64,000 nucleotides of DNA. It comes from Pseudomonas sessilinigenes (GTDB taxonomy: Bacteria > Pseudomonadota > Gammaproteobacteria > Pseudomonadales > Pseudomonadaceae). This document shows, in pieces, positions 25,525-34,121 of this stretch. Location: NCBI RefSeq assembly GCF_003850565.1, contig NZ_CP027706.1, positions 2,480,001 through 2,544,000 of the forward strand. Reading direction: 5' to 3'. How positions within the stretch are numbered: position 1 is the stretch's first letter; the number at the start of each line of letters is the position of its first letter. Below the pieces are notes generated by a model that ran no database searches, was not told the DNA's origin, and saw only the letters and a program-made list of their open reading frames with translations. The translations under genes were made by a program, and so were the position numbers.

Positions 25525-27885
25525 GTGGATGTACAACAAGGCTTCGTCCTGACGCGACACTGGCGCGATACGCCAGCAGGCACTGAAGTCGAATTCTGGC
25601 TGGCCACCGACCAGGGGCCACGGCACCTGCGCCTGCCGTTGCAGACCTCCGTGGCTTTTGTCCCGGCCGTGCAGCGGCCCCAGGCCGAGCGCCTGCTGGC
25701 TGACGATCCGGATGTCGAGCTGCGCCCCCTGCAGCTGCGTGATTTTCACCAGCGCCCGGTGCTGGGTTTGTATTGCCCGCAGCACAACCAGTTGATCCGC
25801 CTGGACAAGACGCTGCGCCGGGCCGGGGTCGACGTGTTCGAAGCCGATATCCGCCCGCCGGAGCGCTACCTGATGGAGCGCTTCATCACCGCGCCGGTGG
25901 AGTTCAATGGCCAACCGGGGCCGGATGGGCTGCTGCTGGACGCGCAGATGAAACCCGCCCTCGACTACCGCCCGCAACTGCGCCTGGTGTCCCTGGATAT
26001 CGAGACCAGCGAGCGTGGCGAGTTGTATTCCATTGCCCTGGAGGGCTGTGGCCAGCGCCAGGTGTACATGCTAGGCAAGGCCCGCGCCGACGACAGTGCG
26101 GTGGACTTCGACCTGGAGTTCTGCGCCAGTCGCGAGCAATTGCTGGAGAAGCTCAACCAGTGGTTGGCCGAGCACGACCCCGACGCGATCATCGGCTGGA
26201 ACCTGGTGCAGTTCGACCTGCGAGTGCTGCATGAGCATGCCCGGCGCCTGGCGGTACCGCTGCGCCTGGGCCGTGGAGGGCAGGAGATGCACTGGCGCGA
26301 ACACGCCACCCACAACCATTACTTCGCCTCGGCGGCGGGGCGCTTGATCATCGATGGCATCGAGGCGCTGCGCTCGGCCACCTGGAGCTTCCCGTCCTTC
26401 AGCCTGGAAAACGTCGCCCAGACCCTGCTGGGCGAGGGCAAGTCGATCGACAATCCCTACCAGCGCATGGACGAGATCAACCGCATGTTCGCCGAGGACA
26501 AGCCGGCCCTGGCCCGCTACAACCTCAAGGACTGCGAGTTGGTGACGCGGATCTTCGCCAAGACCCAGCTGCTGACCTTCCTCCTGGAGCGGGCCAGCGT
26601 CACCGGCTTGCCGGCCGATCGCAGTGGCGGCTCGGTGGCTGCCTTCACCCACCTGTACATGCCGCTGATGCACCGCCAGGGTTTCGTCGCCCCCAATCTC
26701 GGCGAGCTACCGCCCCAGGCCAGCCCCGGCGGGTTCGTCATGGATTCGCGGCCCGGGCTCTATGAATCGGTGCTGGTGCTGGACTACAAGAGCCTGTACC
26801 CCTCGATCATCCGCAGCTTCCTGATCGACCCGGTGGGCCTGGTGGAAGGCCTGCGCCAGAGTGACGAAGAGCATTCGGTGGCGGGTTTTCGCGGGGCGCG
26901 TTTCTCCCGTACCCGGCATTGCCTGCCGGCGATCGTCCAGCGGGTGGCCGAGGGCCGGGAAGTGGCCAAGCGCGAGCACAACGCGCCGCTGTCCCAGGCC
27001 CTGAAGATCATCATGAACGCCTTCTACGGCGTGCTGGGCTCCAGTGGCTGCCGCTTCTTCGATCCGCGCCTGGCCTCGTCCATCACCCTGCGCGGGCACG
27101 AGATCATGGCCCGCACCCGGCAGTTGATCGAGGCCCAGGGTCACCAGGTGATCTATGGCGATACCGACTCCACCTTCGTCTGGCTCGGCAGCGCTCACGA
27201 CGAGGAGCGCGCCGGGCAGATCGGCCGGGCCCTGGTGGACCACGTCAACCAGTGGTGGCGCGATCACCTGCGCGAGCAGTACGGCCTGGAAAGCGCCTTG
27301 GAGTTGCAGTTCGAAACCCACTACAAACGCTTTCTGATGCCCACCATCCGCGGCGCCGAGGAGGGCAGCAAGAAGCGCTACGCTGGCCTGGTACAGCGCG
27401 CCGATGGCGGCCAGGAGATGGTCTACAAGGGCCTGGAGACCGTACGTACCGATTGGTCGCCGCTGGCCCGGGAGTTCCAGCAGGAACTGTATCGGCGGAT
27501 CTTCCACCGCCAGCCCTACCAGGACTATGTGCGCGACTACGTGCAGCGCACCCTGGCCGGCCAGCAGGACGATCTGCTGATCTACCGCAAGCGCCTGCGC
27601 CGACCCCTGGATGAGTACGAGCGCAATGTCCCGCCCCATGTCCGCGCGGCGCGCCTGGCCGACGACTACAACCGTGAACAGGGCCGGCCGCTGCAATACC
27701 AGCGTGGTGGCTGGATCAGCTATGTGATGACCCTGGCGGGTCCCGAGCCTCTGGAGATCCGCCGTGCCACCATCGACTACGAACACTACCTGACGCGCCA
27801 GTTGCAGCCAGTGGCGGACGCCATCCTGCCGTTCGTGCAGGATGACTTCTCGACCCTGGTGGGTGGGCAGATGGGGTTGTTCTAA
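25525..27885 (+). CDS. polB: DNA polymerase II
   Basis: A 786-residue family B polymerase (E. coli Pol II is 783). The 3'-5' exonuclease Exo I motif [10 protein letters not shown] is near residue 155 and Exo [12 protein letters not shown] near residue 223; polymerase motif A is [13 protein letters not shown], motif B is [15 protein letters not shown] and motif [11 protein letters not shown]. Pol II restarts replication and bypasses lesions. The start is GTG 25525, with GAGG about 9 bases upstream and no ATG alternative that keeps the N-terminus. The gene stands alone. No convincing LexA box was found close to the start, unlike E. coli polB. Confidence 0.96.
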   Translation: MDVQQGFVLTRHWRDTPAGTEVEFWLATDQGPRHLRLPLQTSVAFVPAVQRPQAERLLADDPDVELRPLQLRDFHQRPVLGLYCPQHNQLIRLDKTLRRAGVDVFEADIRPPERYLMERFITAPVEFNGQPGPDGLLLDAQMKPALDYRPQLRLVSLDIETSERGELYSIALEGCGQRQVYMLGKARADDSAVDFDLEFCASREQLLEKLNQWLAEHDPDAIIGWNLVQFDLRVLHEHARRLAVPLRLGRGGQEMHWREHATHNHYFASAAGRLIIDGIEALRSATWSFPSFSLENVAQTLLGEGKSIDNPYQRMDEINRMFAEDKPALARYNLKDCELVTRIFAKTQLLTFLLERASVTGLPADRSGGSVAAFTHLYMPLMHRQGFVAPNLGELPPQASPGGFVMDSRPGLYESVLVLDYKSLYPSIIRSFLIDPVGLVEGLRQSDEEHSVAGFRGARFSRTRHCLPAIVQRVAEGREVAKREHNAPLSQALKIIMNAFYGVLGSSGCRFFDPRLASSITLRGHEIMARTRQLIEAQGHQVIYGDTDSTFVWLGSAHDEERAGQIGRALVDHVNQWWRDHLREQYGLESALELQFETHYKRFLMPTIRGAEEGSKKRYAGLVQRADGGQEMVYKGLETVRTDWSPLAREFQQELYRRIFHRQPYQDYVRDYVQRTLAGQQDDLLIYRKRLRRPLDEYERNVPPHVRAARLADDYNREQGRPLQYQRGGWISYVMTLAGPEPLEIRRATIDYEHYLTRQLQPVADAILPFVQDDFSTLVGGQMGLF

Positions 27886-27893
27886 GGCTGAGC

Positions 27894-27921
27894 AGCGGCC
27901 GGGCTGTCATGACGGGCCGCT
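27894..27921. terminator. Hairpin between polB and a convergent gene
   Basis: AGCGGCC (27894-27900) pairs with GGCCGCT (27915-27921) across a 14-base loop, directly after the polB stop. No T-tract follows, so confidence is modest. Confidence 0.4.
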
Positions 27922-27936
27922 GGGCGGGTGGGCGAG

Positions 27937-28233
27937 TCAGTCGTCCACGGCTTCGCACAAATGGCTGGCACCGTGCTTGTCGGTGTAGTTCACGGTGACC
28001 GAATCGTCTGCTTCAACGCTGATGGACAGGTTGGCTTCGCCTGCCTTGACCTGGAAATGCCGGTCATCCACGGCCGTGCTCTTGACCTCCTTGCCATTGA
28101 TGTACACCGGGCCGCCCTGGTCGGCGCTGACCGCCAGGTTGCCGGGGCAGGCGACGTTGAACAGGGGAATGCCTTCGGCCTGGGCGGTGCCGGTGATGAT
28201 CATAAAAGTGCCCAGCAACAATGTCTTGCGCAT
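27937..28233 (-). CDS. Small periplasmic hypothetical protein
   Basis: A 98-residue protein with a clear signal peptide (residues 1-19, cleavage after AQA). The mature part contains two cysteines (FNVACPGN and SHLCEAVDD), probably a disulfide, and beta-strand-like segments such as GEANLSISVEADDSVTVNY. No family is recognised. It is not AprI, the serralysin inhibitor, by any visible signature. The gene is divergent from the serralysin gene with about 280 bp between, so linkage is possible but unproven. Confidence 0.75.
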   Translation of the reverse strand: MRKTLLLGTFMIITGTAQAEGIPLFNVACPGNLAVSADQGGPVYINGKEVKSTAVDDRHFQVKAGEANLSISVEADDSVTVNYTDKHGASHLCEAVDD

Positions 28234-28512
28234 TACGGACTCCTGGCGAGAAGGGGTAGGGACGGCCGTTGCGACCTCCCTGGCACCCCGGATCAGTGCC
28301 TAGCCTATCGCCTGCCCAACGCTTGCGCGAGTGGAATATGGCCCCCGAAACGCGGCTCCGGCGGGTTTTGAGCGGGCGAAAAAAACCATGGACTCGCCGT
28401 CGACGAGTGTGTCAGCTTCGGAGCGCCTCTTTGGGCGAGTGATAGGACGATCTCGCAGGCGGGGTCGTTTGTGTTCTATCGAACATTTTCTGTCTGGAAC
28501 AAGGACGTAACA

Positions 28513-29970
28513 ATGTCAAAGACACTGTCAAAAGCACTGTCGGAAATTACCTGGAATTGGGCCGACCAGGCCGCACAAGCCAGTAATGCCTACCAACAGG
28601 TACAGGCTTTCAGCCACCGCTATGACCGGGGTGGCAGCGATCCGGTGAACGGCAAGCCGTCGTTCACCGCCGACCAGGCCGCGGATGCGATCCTGCGCAA
28701 GAACCTGTCCTGGCACGACAAGAACGGTGACGGCAAGATCGACCTGACCTACACCTTCCTCACCGAGAAACCCGCCAACTACAACCCGTCCCTGGGTACC
28801 TTCAGCCAGTTCAGCGCCTTGCAGAAGGCCCAGGCCGTGCTGTCGATGCAGTCCTGGGCGGATGTGGCCAAGGTCAGCTTCACCGAGGCGGCCAAGGGTG
28901 GCGACGGGCACATGACCTTCGGCAACTACAACGTCAGCACCGGCGGCGCGGCCTTCGCCTACCTGCCATCCGGTGGTAGCTACGACGGCCAGTCCTGGTA
29001 CCTGATCAACAGCCAGTACCGGGTCAACGAGACTCCCGGCACCGGCAACTACGGGCGCCAGACCCTGACCCACGAGATCGGCCATACCCTGGGCCTGTCC
29101 CATCCGGGTACCTACAACGCCGGCAATGGCAACCCCACCTACAAGGACGCCAGCTACGCCCAGGACACCCGTGGCTACAGCCTGATGAGCTACTGGAGTG
29201 AGAGCAATACCGGGCAGAACTTCAGCAAGGACGGTAGTGGGGCCTATGCCTCGGCGCCGCTGGTAGACGACATCGTCGCGGTGCAGAAGCTCTACGGCGC
29301 CAACTACCAGACCCGTGCCGACGACACCGTGTACGGCTTTAACTCCAACACCGGGCGGGACTTCTACAGCGCGCACTCCAACAGCGACAAGCTGGTGTTC
29401 GCGGTCTGGGACGGTGGCGGCAACGACACCCTGGACTTCTCCGGCTTCAGCCATAACCAGAAGATCAACCTCAACGCCGGTGCCTTCTCCGACGTTGGCG
29501 GCCTGGTGGGCAACGTCTCCATCGCCTATGGCGTGACCGTGGAGAACGCCATTGGCGGTTCCGGCAACGACCTGCTGATCGGTAACGCGGTGGCCAACGT
29601 CCTCAAGGGTGGTGCCGGCAACGACATCATCTACGGTGGCGGCGGCGCCGATACCCTGTGGGGCGGAAGCGGGGCGGACACCTTCGTCTTCGGCGCGGCG
29701 TCGGATTCCACCGTCAACGCGCCGGACTGGATCATGGATTTCACCAGCGGCCAGGACAAGATCGACCTCACCGGTATCGCGCAGTTCGCCACCGGCGGCG
29801 CAACCCTGAACTTCGTCAAGGCCTTCAGTGGCCATGCGGGCGACGCGATCCTCAGCTACAACGCCGGCACCAACCAGAGCAGTCTGCTGGTTGACCTCGC
29901 CGGTCACGGCACGGCGGACTTCGCCGTGGGTATCGTTGGCCAAGCGGTAGCGGCCGACATCATCGCCTGA
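28513..29970 (+). CDS. aprA: Serralysin-family alkaline metalloprotease (AprA-like)
   Basis: A 485-residue secreted zinc protease of the M10B family. The zinc site is [13 protein letters not shown] (H187, E188, H191, H197) and the Met-turn is LMSYW (M225, Y227 ligand). C-terminal RTX calcium repeats at about 348-395 include [21 protein letters not shown] and [11 protein letters not shown]. There is no Sec signal; the C-terminus ends with a short Asp-hydrophobic motif (DIIA) typical of type I secretion. ATG 28513 with AAGGAC upstream is used rather than the longer frame from 28471. No aprDEF exporter or aprI inhibitor is adjacent, so export must use a system elsewhere. Confidence 0.92.
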   Translation: MSKTLSKALSEITWNWADQAAQASNAYQQVQAFSHRYDRGGSDPVNGKPSFTADQAADAILRKNLSWHDKNGDGKIDLTYTFLTEKPANYNPSLGTFSQFSALQKAQAVLSMQSWADVAKVSFTEAAKGGDGHMTFGNYNVSTGGAAFAYLPSGGSYDGQSWYLINSQYRVNETPGTGNYGRQTLTHEIGHTLGLSHPGTYNAGNGNPTYKDASYAQDTRGYSLMSYWSESNTGQNFSKDGSGAYASAPLVDDIVAVQKLYGANYQTRADDTVYGFNSNTGRDFYSAHSNSDKLVFAVWDGGGNDTLDFSGFSHNQKINLNAGAFSDVGGLVGNVSIAYGVTVENAIGGSGNDLLIGNAVANVLKGGAGNDIIYGGGGADTLWGGSGADTFVFGAASDSTVNAPDWIMDFTSGQDKIDLTGIAQFATGGATLNFVKAFSGHAGDAILSYNAGTNQSSLLVDLAGHGTADFAVGIVGQAVAADIIA

Positions 29971-29983
29971 TCAATCAGGTCCA

Positions 29984-30013
29984 GTGGAGCGGCGCGCGAT
30001 GCGCCGCTTCCAC
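29984..30013 (+). terminator. Terminator-like hairpin after the serralysin gene
   Basis: GTGGAGCGGCGC pairs with GCGCCGCTTCCAC (one bulged A) around a 5-base loop, 13 bp after the stop codon; TCTGT follows. Confidence 0.55.
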
Positions 30014-30076
30014 TCTGTCGGCCAGGGCCCGCCACCTTTTCGGTAGCAGCGCGGCCGCCACAGGTTTCCCCGGCGC

Positions 30077-30817
30077 TCAGTCGCCGCCCCCACCGCCACA
30101 ACCGCCGCCTCCGCAACCACTGCTGTCACCGCCGCCGTCGCTGCTGCCGCCATCGCCGCCGAAGCGCGAGCTGTCGCTGTCGGAGCTGCTGGGGGACGAG
30201 TCGCTGTCTGCAGAGCTGCTGTGCAGCTCGCTGCCGCAATGGATCACCGTGCTGCCGGCGCCGTTATCGGTCAGGCGCCGCAGCGACTGGCAATCGGCGA
30301 CGTAGTGAAAGCCCTGGGCGATCTTCAGCTTGGCATCCAGGGCGAACAGCAGCGGCAAGCGGCTGGGTTGGGCGGGGTGGATGTTTTCTTCGAGGCACGC
30401 CTGGCGCCAGACCCGGCGCAGGCCGTTGTCGCTCTGGCGCTCGGCATTCTGGCCGAGGACCGCCGCCGGGGTGTGGTGCAGGAACTGGCCGAAGGCCTGG
30501 TGGCAGAACGCCTGGTAATCACGGGTATGGAGGATGAATTCGTGCCACAGGTCATCCACTACCTGGGACGGCATCGACACGTAGCGCTGGCCGCTTTTCA
30601 AGTAGGCCAGGAAGAACTGGCGCAGGCCCTGGGCGACCAGTTGGCAGTCCTTGAGCGTCAGGTGGGGGTGCCGGGTGCGCAGGGGCGTAAAGAGCCCGGG
30701 CGGCAGGCTGAAACTGCGGATGAAGGCCTCGCGGCGCAAGGCCGCCAGGGCTTTCTGGCGCCGCCAGAACAACAGCGCCAAGGCCAGGGCCGCCACTGTG
30801 GGAAGGATGAACAGCAT
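30077..30817 (-). CDS. Membrane-anchored protein with Gly/Cys/Ser-rich tail (DUF1399-like)
   Basis: A 246-residue protein: an N-terminal transmembrane anchor (about 1-18), a helical domain (about 35-130) with VDDLWHEFILHTRDYQAFC, which resembles glycine-rich domain (GRDP/DUF1399-type) proteins, and a low-complexity tail from about 195 made of Ser/Asp and then Gly/Cys (SSGCGGGGCGGGGGD at the end). Function unknown. It converges with the serralysin gene and is divergent from the halovibrin-like gene, within a group of envelope and secreted proteins. Confidence 0.75.
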   Translation of the reverse strand: MLFILPTVAALALALLFWRRQKALAALRREAFIRSFSLPPGLFTPLRTRHPHLTLKDCQLVAQGLRQFFLAYLKSGQRYVSMPSQVVDDLWHEFILHTRDYQAFCHQAFGQFLHHTPAAVLGQNAERQSDNGLRRVWRQACLEENIHPAQPSRLPLLFALDAKLKIAQGFHYVADCQSLRRLTDNGAGSTVIHCGSELHSSSADSDSSPSSSDSDSSRFGGDGGSSDGGGDSSGCGGGGCGGGGGD

Positions 30818-31020
30818 GCCAGGGTCTCCGCCGCAAAAGTGCCGAGACAGTGGCGCAAAGCCGCGGTTAATTCAAGCCGCGCGGTGCCGGGCCCGGGCAG
30901 CGGCGATCCGGGACACCCCGGGGAAAAAACCGGATGGCGCCAGGGGACGCTTCTATCCTCTGGCGGTATCGGCCGTGCCTGTGGCCGACCATGGATTTCA
31001 CCCCACACGGAAGCCATCTC

Positions 31021-32244
31021 ATGAAACTCAGTACCTCCATCCCCCTGGCCATGGGCCTGGCTGGCCTGTGCCTGCTGTCTAGCGCGCAAGCCGACCAGGG
31101 CAGCGATACCGTGGCCCGTCTCAACCAGTTGTATAACGACACCCGCCAGGATTGCGGCGGCCCGTCCAAGCCGGCGTTCCTCTGCTCTGGGGTGCTGTTT
31201 CGCGCCACCTGGCCCTCCACCGACTACCAGTTCTACAGCATCAGCCCGAAAAGCCAGGCCAGCGGCGGCGTCTCGGCGTCCTACCTGCGCAAGGACTCCA
31301 AGTTCCGCAAGTTGGCCTACGGCCTGCAGAGCGGCTTCATCTTCGACACGATCTTCGGCAACCCCAAGGATCACCAGGACTACGCCGTGCTGTGCTCCTT
31401 CCCCATCGATGCCGCCACCGACGACCGCCAGCAGCAAGGCTGCACCGACTCGCGGCGCACCCCGGGCAGCGTCGAGAAGTACTGCCACGAGATCGGCGTG
31501 ACCACCGCCGAGCAATGGGGCGCCAACTACCGGCAGAATCGGGGTGATCATTCGCGCCAGTGCTCCTTCGACGTGCGCGACGAGCGCAATGCCGCAGCCG
31601 GCCCGGCGTTCTACCAGAGCATCCGCTCCATGGCGCAGATCGCCGCCGAATCCTTCGGTACCCAGAACGAGCTGCGCCTGGCCAAGTGGGAAGAGAAGCC
31701 GCCGCAGTCGCCGTCGATCCTGGCGCTGTTCTACACCGAGGAGGGCGGCCTGGAGGGCGCGCGCCTGAACCAGATCCAGTGGTACAAGGCGGTCCAGCAG
31801 TACCTGCCGGTGATCAACATGAAGCTGCCGCAGACACCCCAGCAGGAGGCGAGCTTCGTCTACGACAACAAGAAGCAGGTGATCTACCCCATCACCGAGA
31901 AGAACAGCTGCGAGCGCTATGTGCAGAGCGCCACCTGGATCGAGCGGGATGACCCGGGTTTCGGCAAGAAGGTCATGACCCTGGAAGTCACCCCTACCGA
32001 CTGCGGGCGCAAGGTCCAGGACAACCAGACCAACAACTTCTTCAACGAGTTGGCCAGCGACCATTACCTGGACGCCCAATGGAAAAACAACCCGGACAAC
32101 CGCGACAGCACGGTGGGCAGCATGCGCCGCCAACTGGTCTGCCACTTCAACATCGCCCGGGACAAGCCGCAGTGGAACCTGGAGCCCTCGCGCCCCTATA
32201 CCTCCAATGAGGACTCCATCGCCAAGGGTTGCAACAACACCTGA
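31021..32244 (+). CDS. Secreted halovibrin (HvnA)-like protein
   Basis: A 407-residue exported protein with a Sec signal peptide (residues 1-24, cleavage after AQA). The mature region starts LNQLYNDTRQDC and includes FLCSGVLFRAT, SGGVSASYLRKDSKFRKLAYG and SGFIFDTIFGN, a pattern I associate with proteins annotated as halovibrin HvnA, named from a secreted Vibrio fischeri ADP-ribosyltransferase. Many cysteines suggest disulfides. The catalytic residues of ADP-ribosyltransferases are not clearly visible, so the enzyme activity is not assured. The ATG at 31021 gives the signal peptide; the longer frame does not. A perfect hairpin follows the gene. Confidence 0.68.
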   Translation: MKLSTSIPLAMGLAGLCLLSSAQADQGSDTVARLNQLYNDTRQDCGGPSKPAFLCSGVLFRATWPSTDYQFYSISPKSQASGGVSASYLRKDSKFRKLAYGLQSGFIFDTIFGNPKDHQDYAVLCSFPIDAATDDRQQQGCTDSRRTPGSVEKYCHEIGVTTAEQWGANYRQNRGDHSRQCSFDVRDERNAAAGPAFYQSIRSMAQIAAESFGTQNELRLAKWEEKPPQSPSILALFYTEEGGLEGARLNQIQWYKAVQQYLPVINMKLPQTPQQEASFVYDNKKQVIYPITEKNSCERYVQSATWIERDDPGFGKKVMTLEVTPTDCGRKVQDNQTNNFFNELASDHYLDAQWKNNPDNRDSTVGSMRRQLVCHFNIARDKPQWNLEPSRPYTSNEDSIAKGCNNT

Positions 32245-32259
32245 GTGAACCGGCCGCCG

Positions 32260-32278
32260 GCCAGGGCCGTGCCCTGGC
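32260..32278. terminator. Perfect hairpin between convergent genes
   Basis: GCCAGGGC-CGT-GCCCTGGC forms an 8-bp stem with a 3-base loop, between the halovibrin-like gene and the convergent MFS gene. It is GC-rich without a T-run and most likely serves as a bidirectional terminator. Confidence 0.5.
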
Positions 32279-32293
32279 AGGCACCCGTGGCCA

Positions 32294-33916
32294 TCAGTTG
32301 TGGTTGATGTCCACCTCACGGGTTTCCTTCAGGCACAGCAGGCCCACCAGCAGGCTGGCCCCGGTGATCGCCACCGGGTACCACAGGCCATAGAAGATGT
32401 CGCCGGTGTACACCACCAGGGCGAAGGACACGGTGGGCAGGAAGCCGCCGAACCAGCCGTTGCCGATGTGGTAGGGCAAGGACATCGAGGTGTAGCGGAT
32501 ACGGGTCGGGAACAGTTCCACCATCAGCGCCGCCAGCGGGCCGTAGCACATGGCGGCGATCAGGATCAGGGCGACGATCAGCGCCACCACCATGGCCTTG
32601 TTGACGTTCTGGTTATCGGCCTGTTGCGGATAGCCGGCCAGGGTCACCGCACCGCGCAGCGCCGCCTCGTCGAAACCGTCGATCTTCACGTCGCCGACGC
32701 TGACCTGTACCGGGCTGCCTGCCGGGGCGGCGATGCTGGAATAGGGCAGGCCCTGTTTCACCAGGAAAGTCTTGACCTTGTCGCAGGGGCTGTCGAAGCG
32801 TGCCTTGCCCACCGGGTCGAACTGGAAGGTGCAGGTGGCCGGGTCGGCGGTGACGGTGATGGGCGCCTGGCGGCTGGCCTGGTCGATGGCCGGGTTGGCG
32901 TAGTGGGCCAGGCCCTTGAAGATCGGAAAGTACAGCGCCGTGGCCAACAGCAGGCCAAGCATCAGCACCGGCTTGCGGCCGACCTTGTCCGAGAGCCAGC
33001 CGAAGAAAATGAACATCGGCGCGCCAATCACCACACTGATGATCAGCAGGCTGTTGGCCAGGGCCGGGTCCATCTTGAGGAACTGGGTGAGGAAGAACAG
33101 CACGTAGAACTGCGCGGCGTAGAAGGTCACCGCCTGGCCGGCGTTGATGCTGAACAGGGCGATCAGCACCACCTTGAGGTTCTCCCACTTGCCGAAGGAT
33201 TCGCGGATCGGCGCCTGGCTGGCGCGGCCTTCTTCTTTCATCTTCAGGAACGCTGGCGACTCGTGCAGGCTCATGCGGATCCAGGTGGAGATGCCCAGCA
33301 GCACGATCGACAGCAGGAACGGCAAGCGCCAGCCCCAGACGTCGAATTGATCGCCGGTGAAGTAGCGGCAGGCCAGCACCACCAGCAGCGACAGCAGCAG
33401 GCCCAGGGTCGCGGTGGACTGGATCCAGCTGGTGTGCAGGCCGCGCTTGCCATGGGGCGCATGCTCGGCCACGTAGGTCGCGGCGCCGCCGTATTCGCCG
33501 CCCAGGGCCAGGCCCTGGAGCATGCGCAAGGCCACCAGGATGATCGGCGCGGCGATGCCGATGCTGGCGTAGTTGGGCAACAGGCCTACGGCGAAGGTGG
33601 CCAGGCCCATGAGGATGATGGTGGCGAGGAAGGTGTACTTGCGCCCGATCATGTCCCCCAGGCGGCCGAACACCAGGGCGCCGAAGGGGCGCACCACGAA
33701 GCCGGCGGCGAAGGCCATCAGGGCGAAGATGAAGGCCGTGGTGTCGTTGACCCCGGCGAAGAACTGCTTGCTGATCACCGCCGCCAGGGCACCGTAGAGA
33801 AAGAAGTCGTACCACTCGAAGACGGTACCGAGGGACGAGGCGAAGATGACTTTCTGGCTTTCCTTGCTGGTGGGCGCCACGGCCGTGGTGTCCATCGCTT
33901 GAGCATGTTCCGACAT
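32294..33916 (-). CDS. MFS transporter, metabolite:H+ symporter (MHS) family
   Basis: A 540-residue inner membrane permease of the MHS group (sugar-phosphate/proline-betaine type). The N-terminal SSLGTVFEWYDFFLYG and the loop 2-3 signature GRLGDMIGRKY, plus the second GWLSDKVGRKP, are diagnostic. About 12 membrane segments are visible; an insertion of about 100 residues between segments 8 and 9 (around 345-440) projects out of the membrane, an enlargement seen in some family members. Start at 33916, with AGGG 8 bases upstream. It is downstream of the GMC oxidoreductase on the same strand (205 bp with a REP pair), so both may serve one substrate. Confidence 0.87.
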   Translation of the reverse strand: MSEHAQAMDTTAVAPTSKESQKVIFASSLGTVFEWYDFFLYGALAAVISKQFFAGVNDTTAFIFALMAFAAGFVVRPFGALVFGRLGDMIGRKYTFLATIILMGLATFAVGLLPNYASIGIAAPIILVALRMLQGLALGGEYGGAATYVAEHAPHGKRGLHTSWIQSTATLGLLLSLLVVLACRYFTGDQFDVWGWRLPFLLSIVLLGISTWIRMSLHESPAFLKMKEEGRASQAPIRESFGKWENLKVVLIALFSINAGQAVTFYAAQFYVLFFLTQFLKMDPALANSLLIISVVIGAPMFIFFGWLSDKVGRKPVLMLGLLLATALYFPIFKGLAHYANPAIDQASRQAPITVTADPATCTFQFDPVGKARFDSPCDKVKTFLVKQGLPYSSIAAPAGSPVQVSVGDVKIDGFDEAALRGAVTLAGYPQQADNQNVNKAMVVALIVALILIAAMCYGPLAALMVELFPTRIRYTSMSLPYHIGNGWFGGFLPTVSFALVVYTGDIFYGLWYPVAITGASLLVGLLCLKETREVDINHN

Positions 33917-34029
33917 ATCGATATCCCTCACAGTGATTGTTTTTGTTGTTCCACTGTCGGCGCCAGTGATGGCGTCGCTATCTTGTGTTTCGCAGTCCTG
34001 GCTCCTACGATCCGGCGTTGGATCTTTTC

Positions 34030-34120
34030 TGTAGGAGCGAAGCTTGCTCGCGATAGCGTCGGCGGCTCGATCTCTCTGGCGTGCCGGCTAGCCCTGTCGC
34101 GGGCGAGCCTCGCCCCTACA
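34030..34120. repeat. Inverted REP pair of a second type
   Basis: TGTAGGAGCGAAGCTTGCTC at 34030, continuing GCGATAGCG, is faced by an inverted relative at 34092-34120 which reads TGTAGGGGCGAGGCTCGCCC then GCGACAGGG on the minus strand. This is the well-known Pseudomonas extragenic palindrome form and lies between a GMC oxidoreductase gene and an MFS gene. It is a different sequence type from the pair at 14262-14396. Confidence 0.8.
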
Positions 34121-34121
34121 A

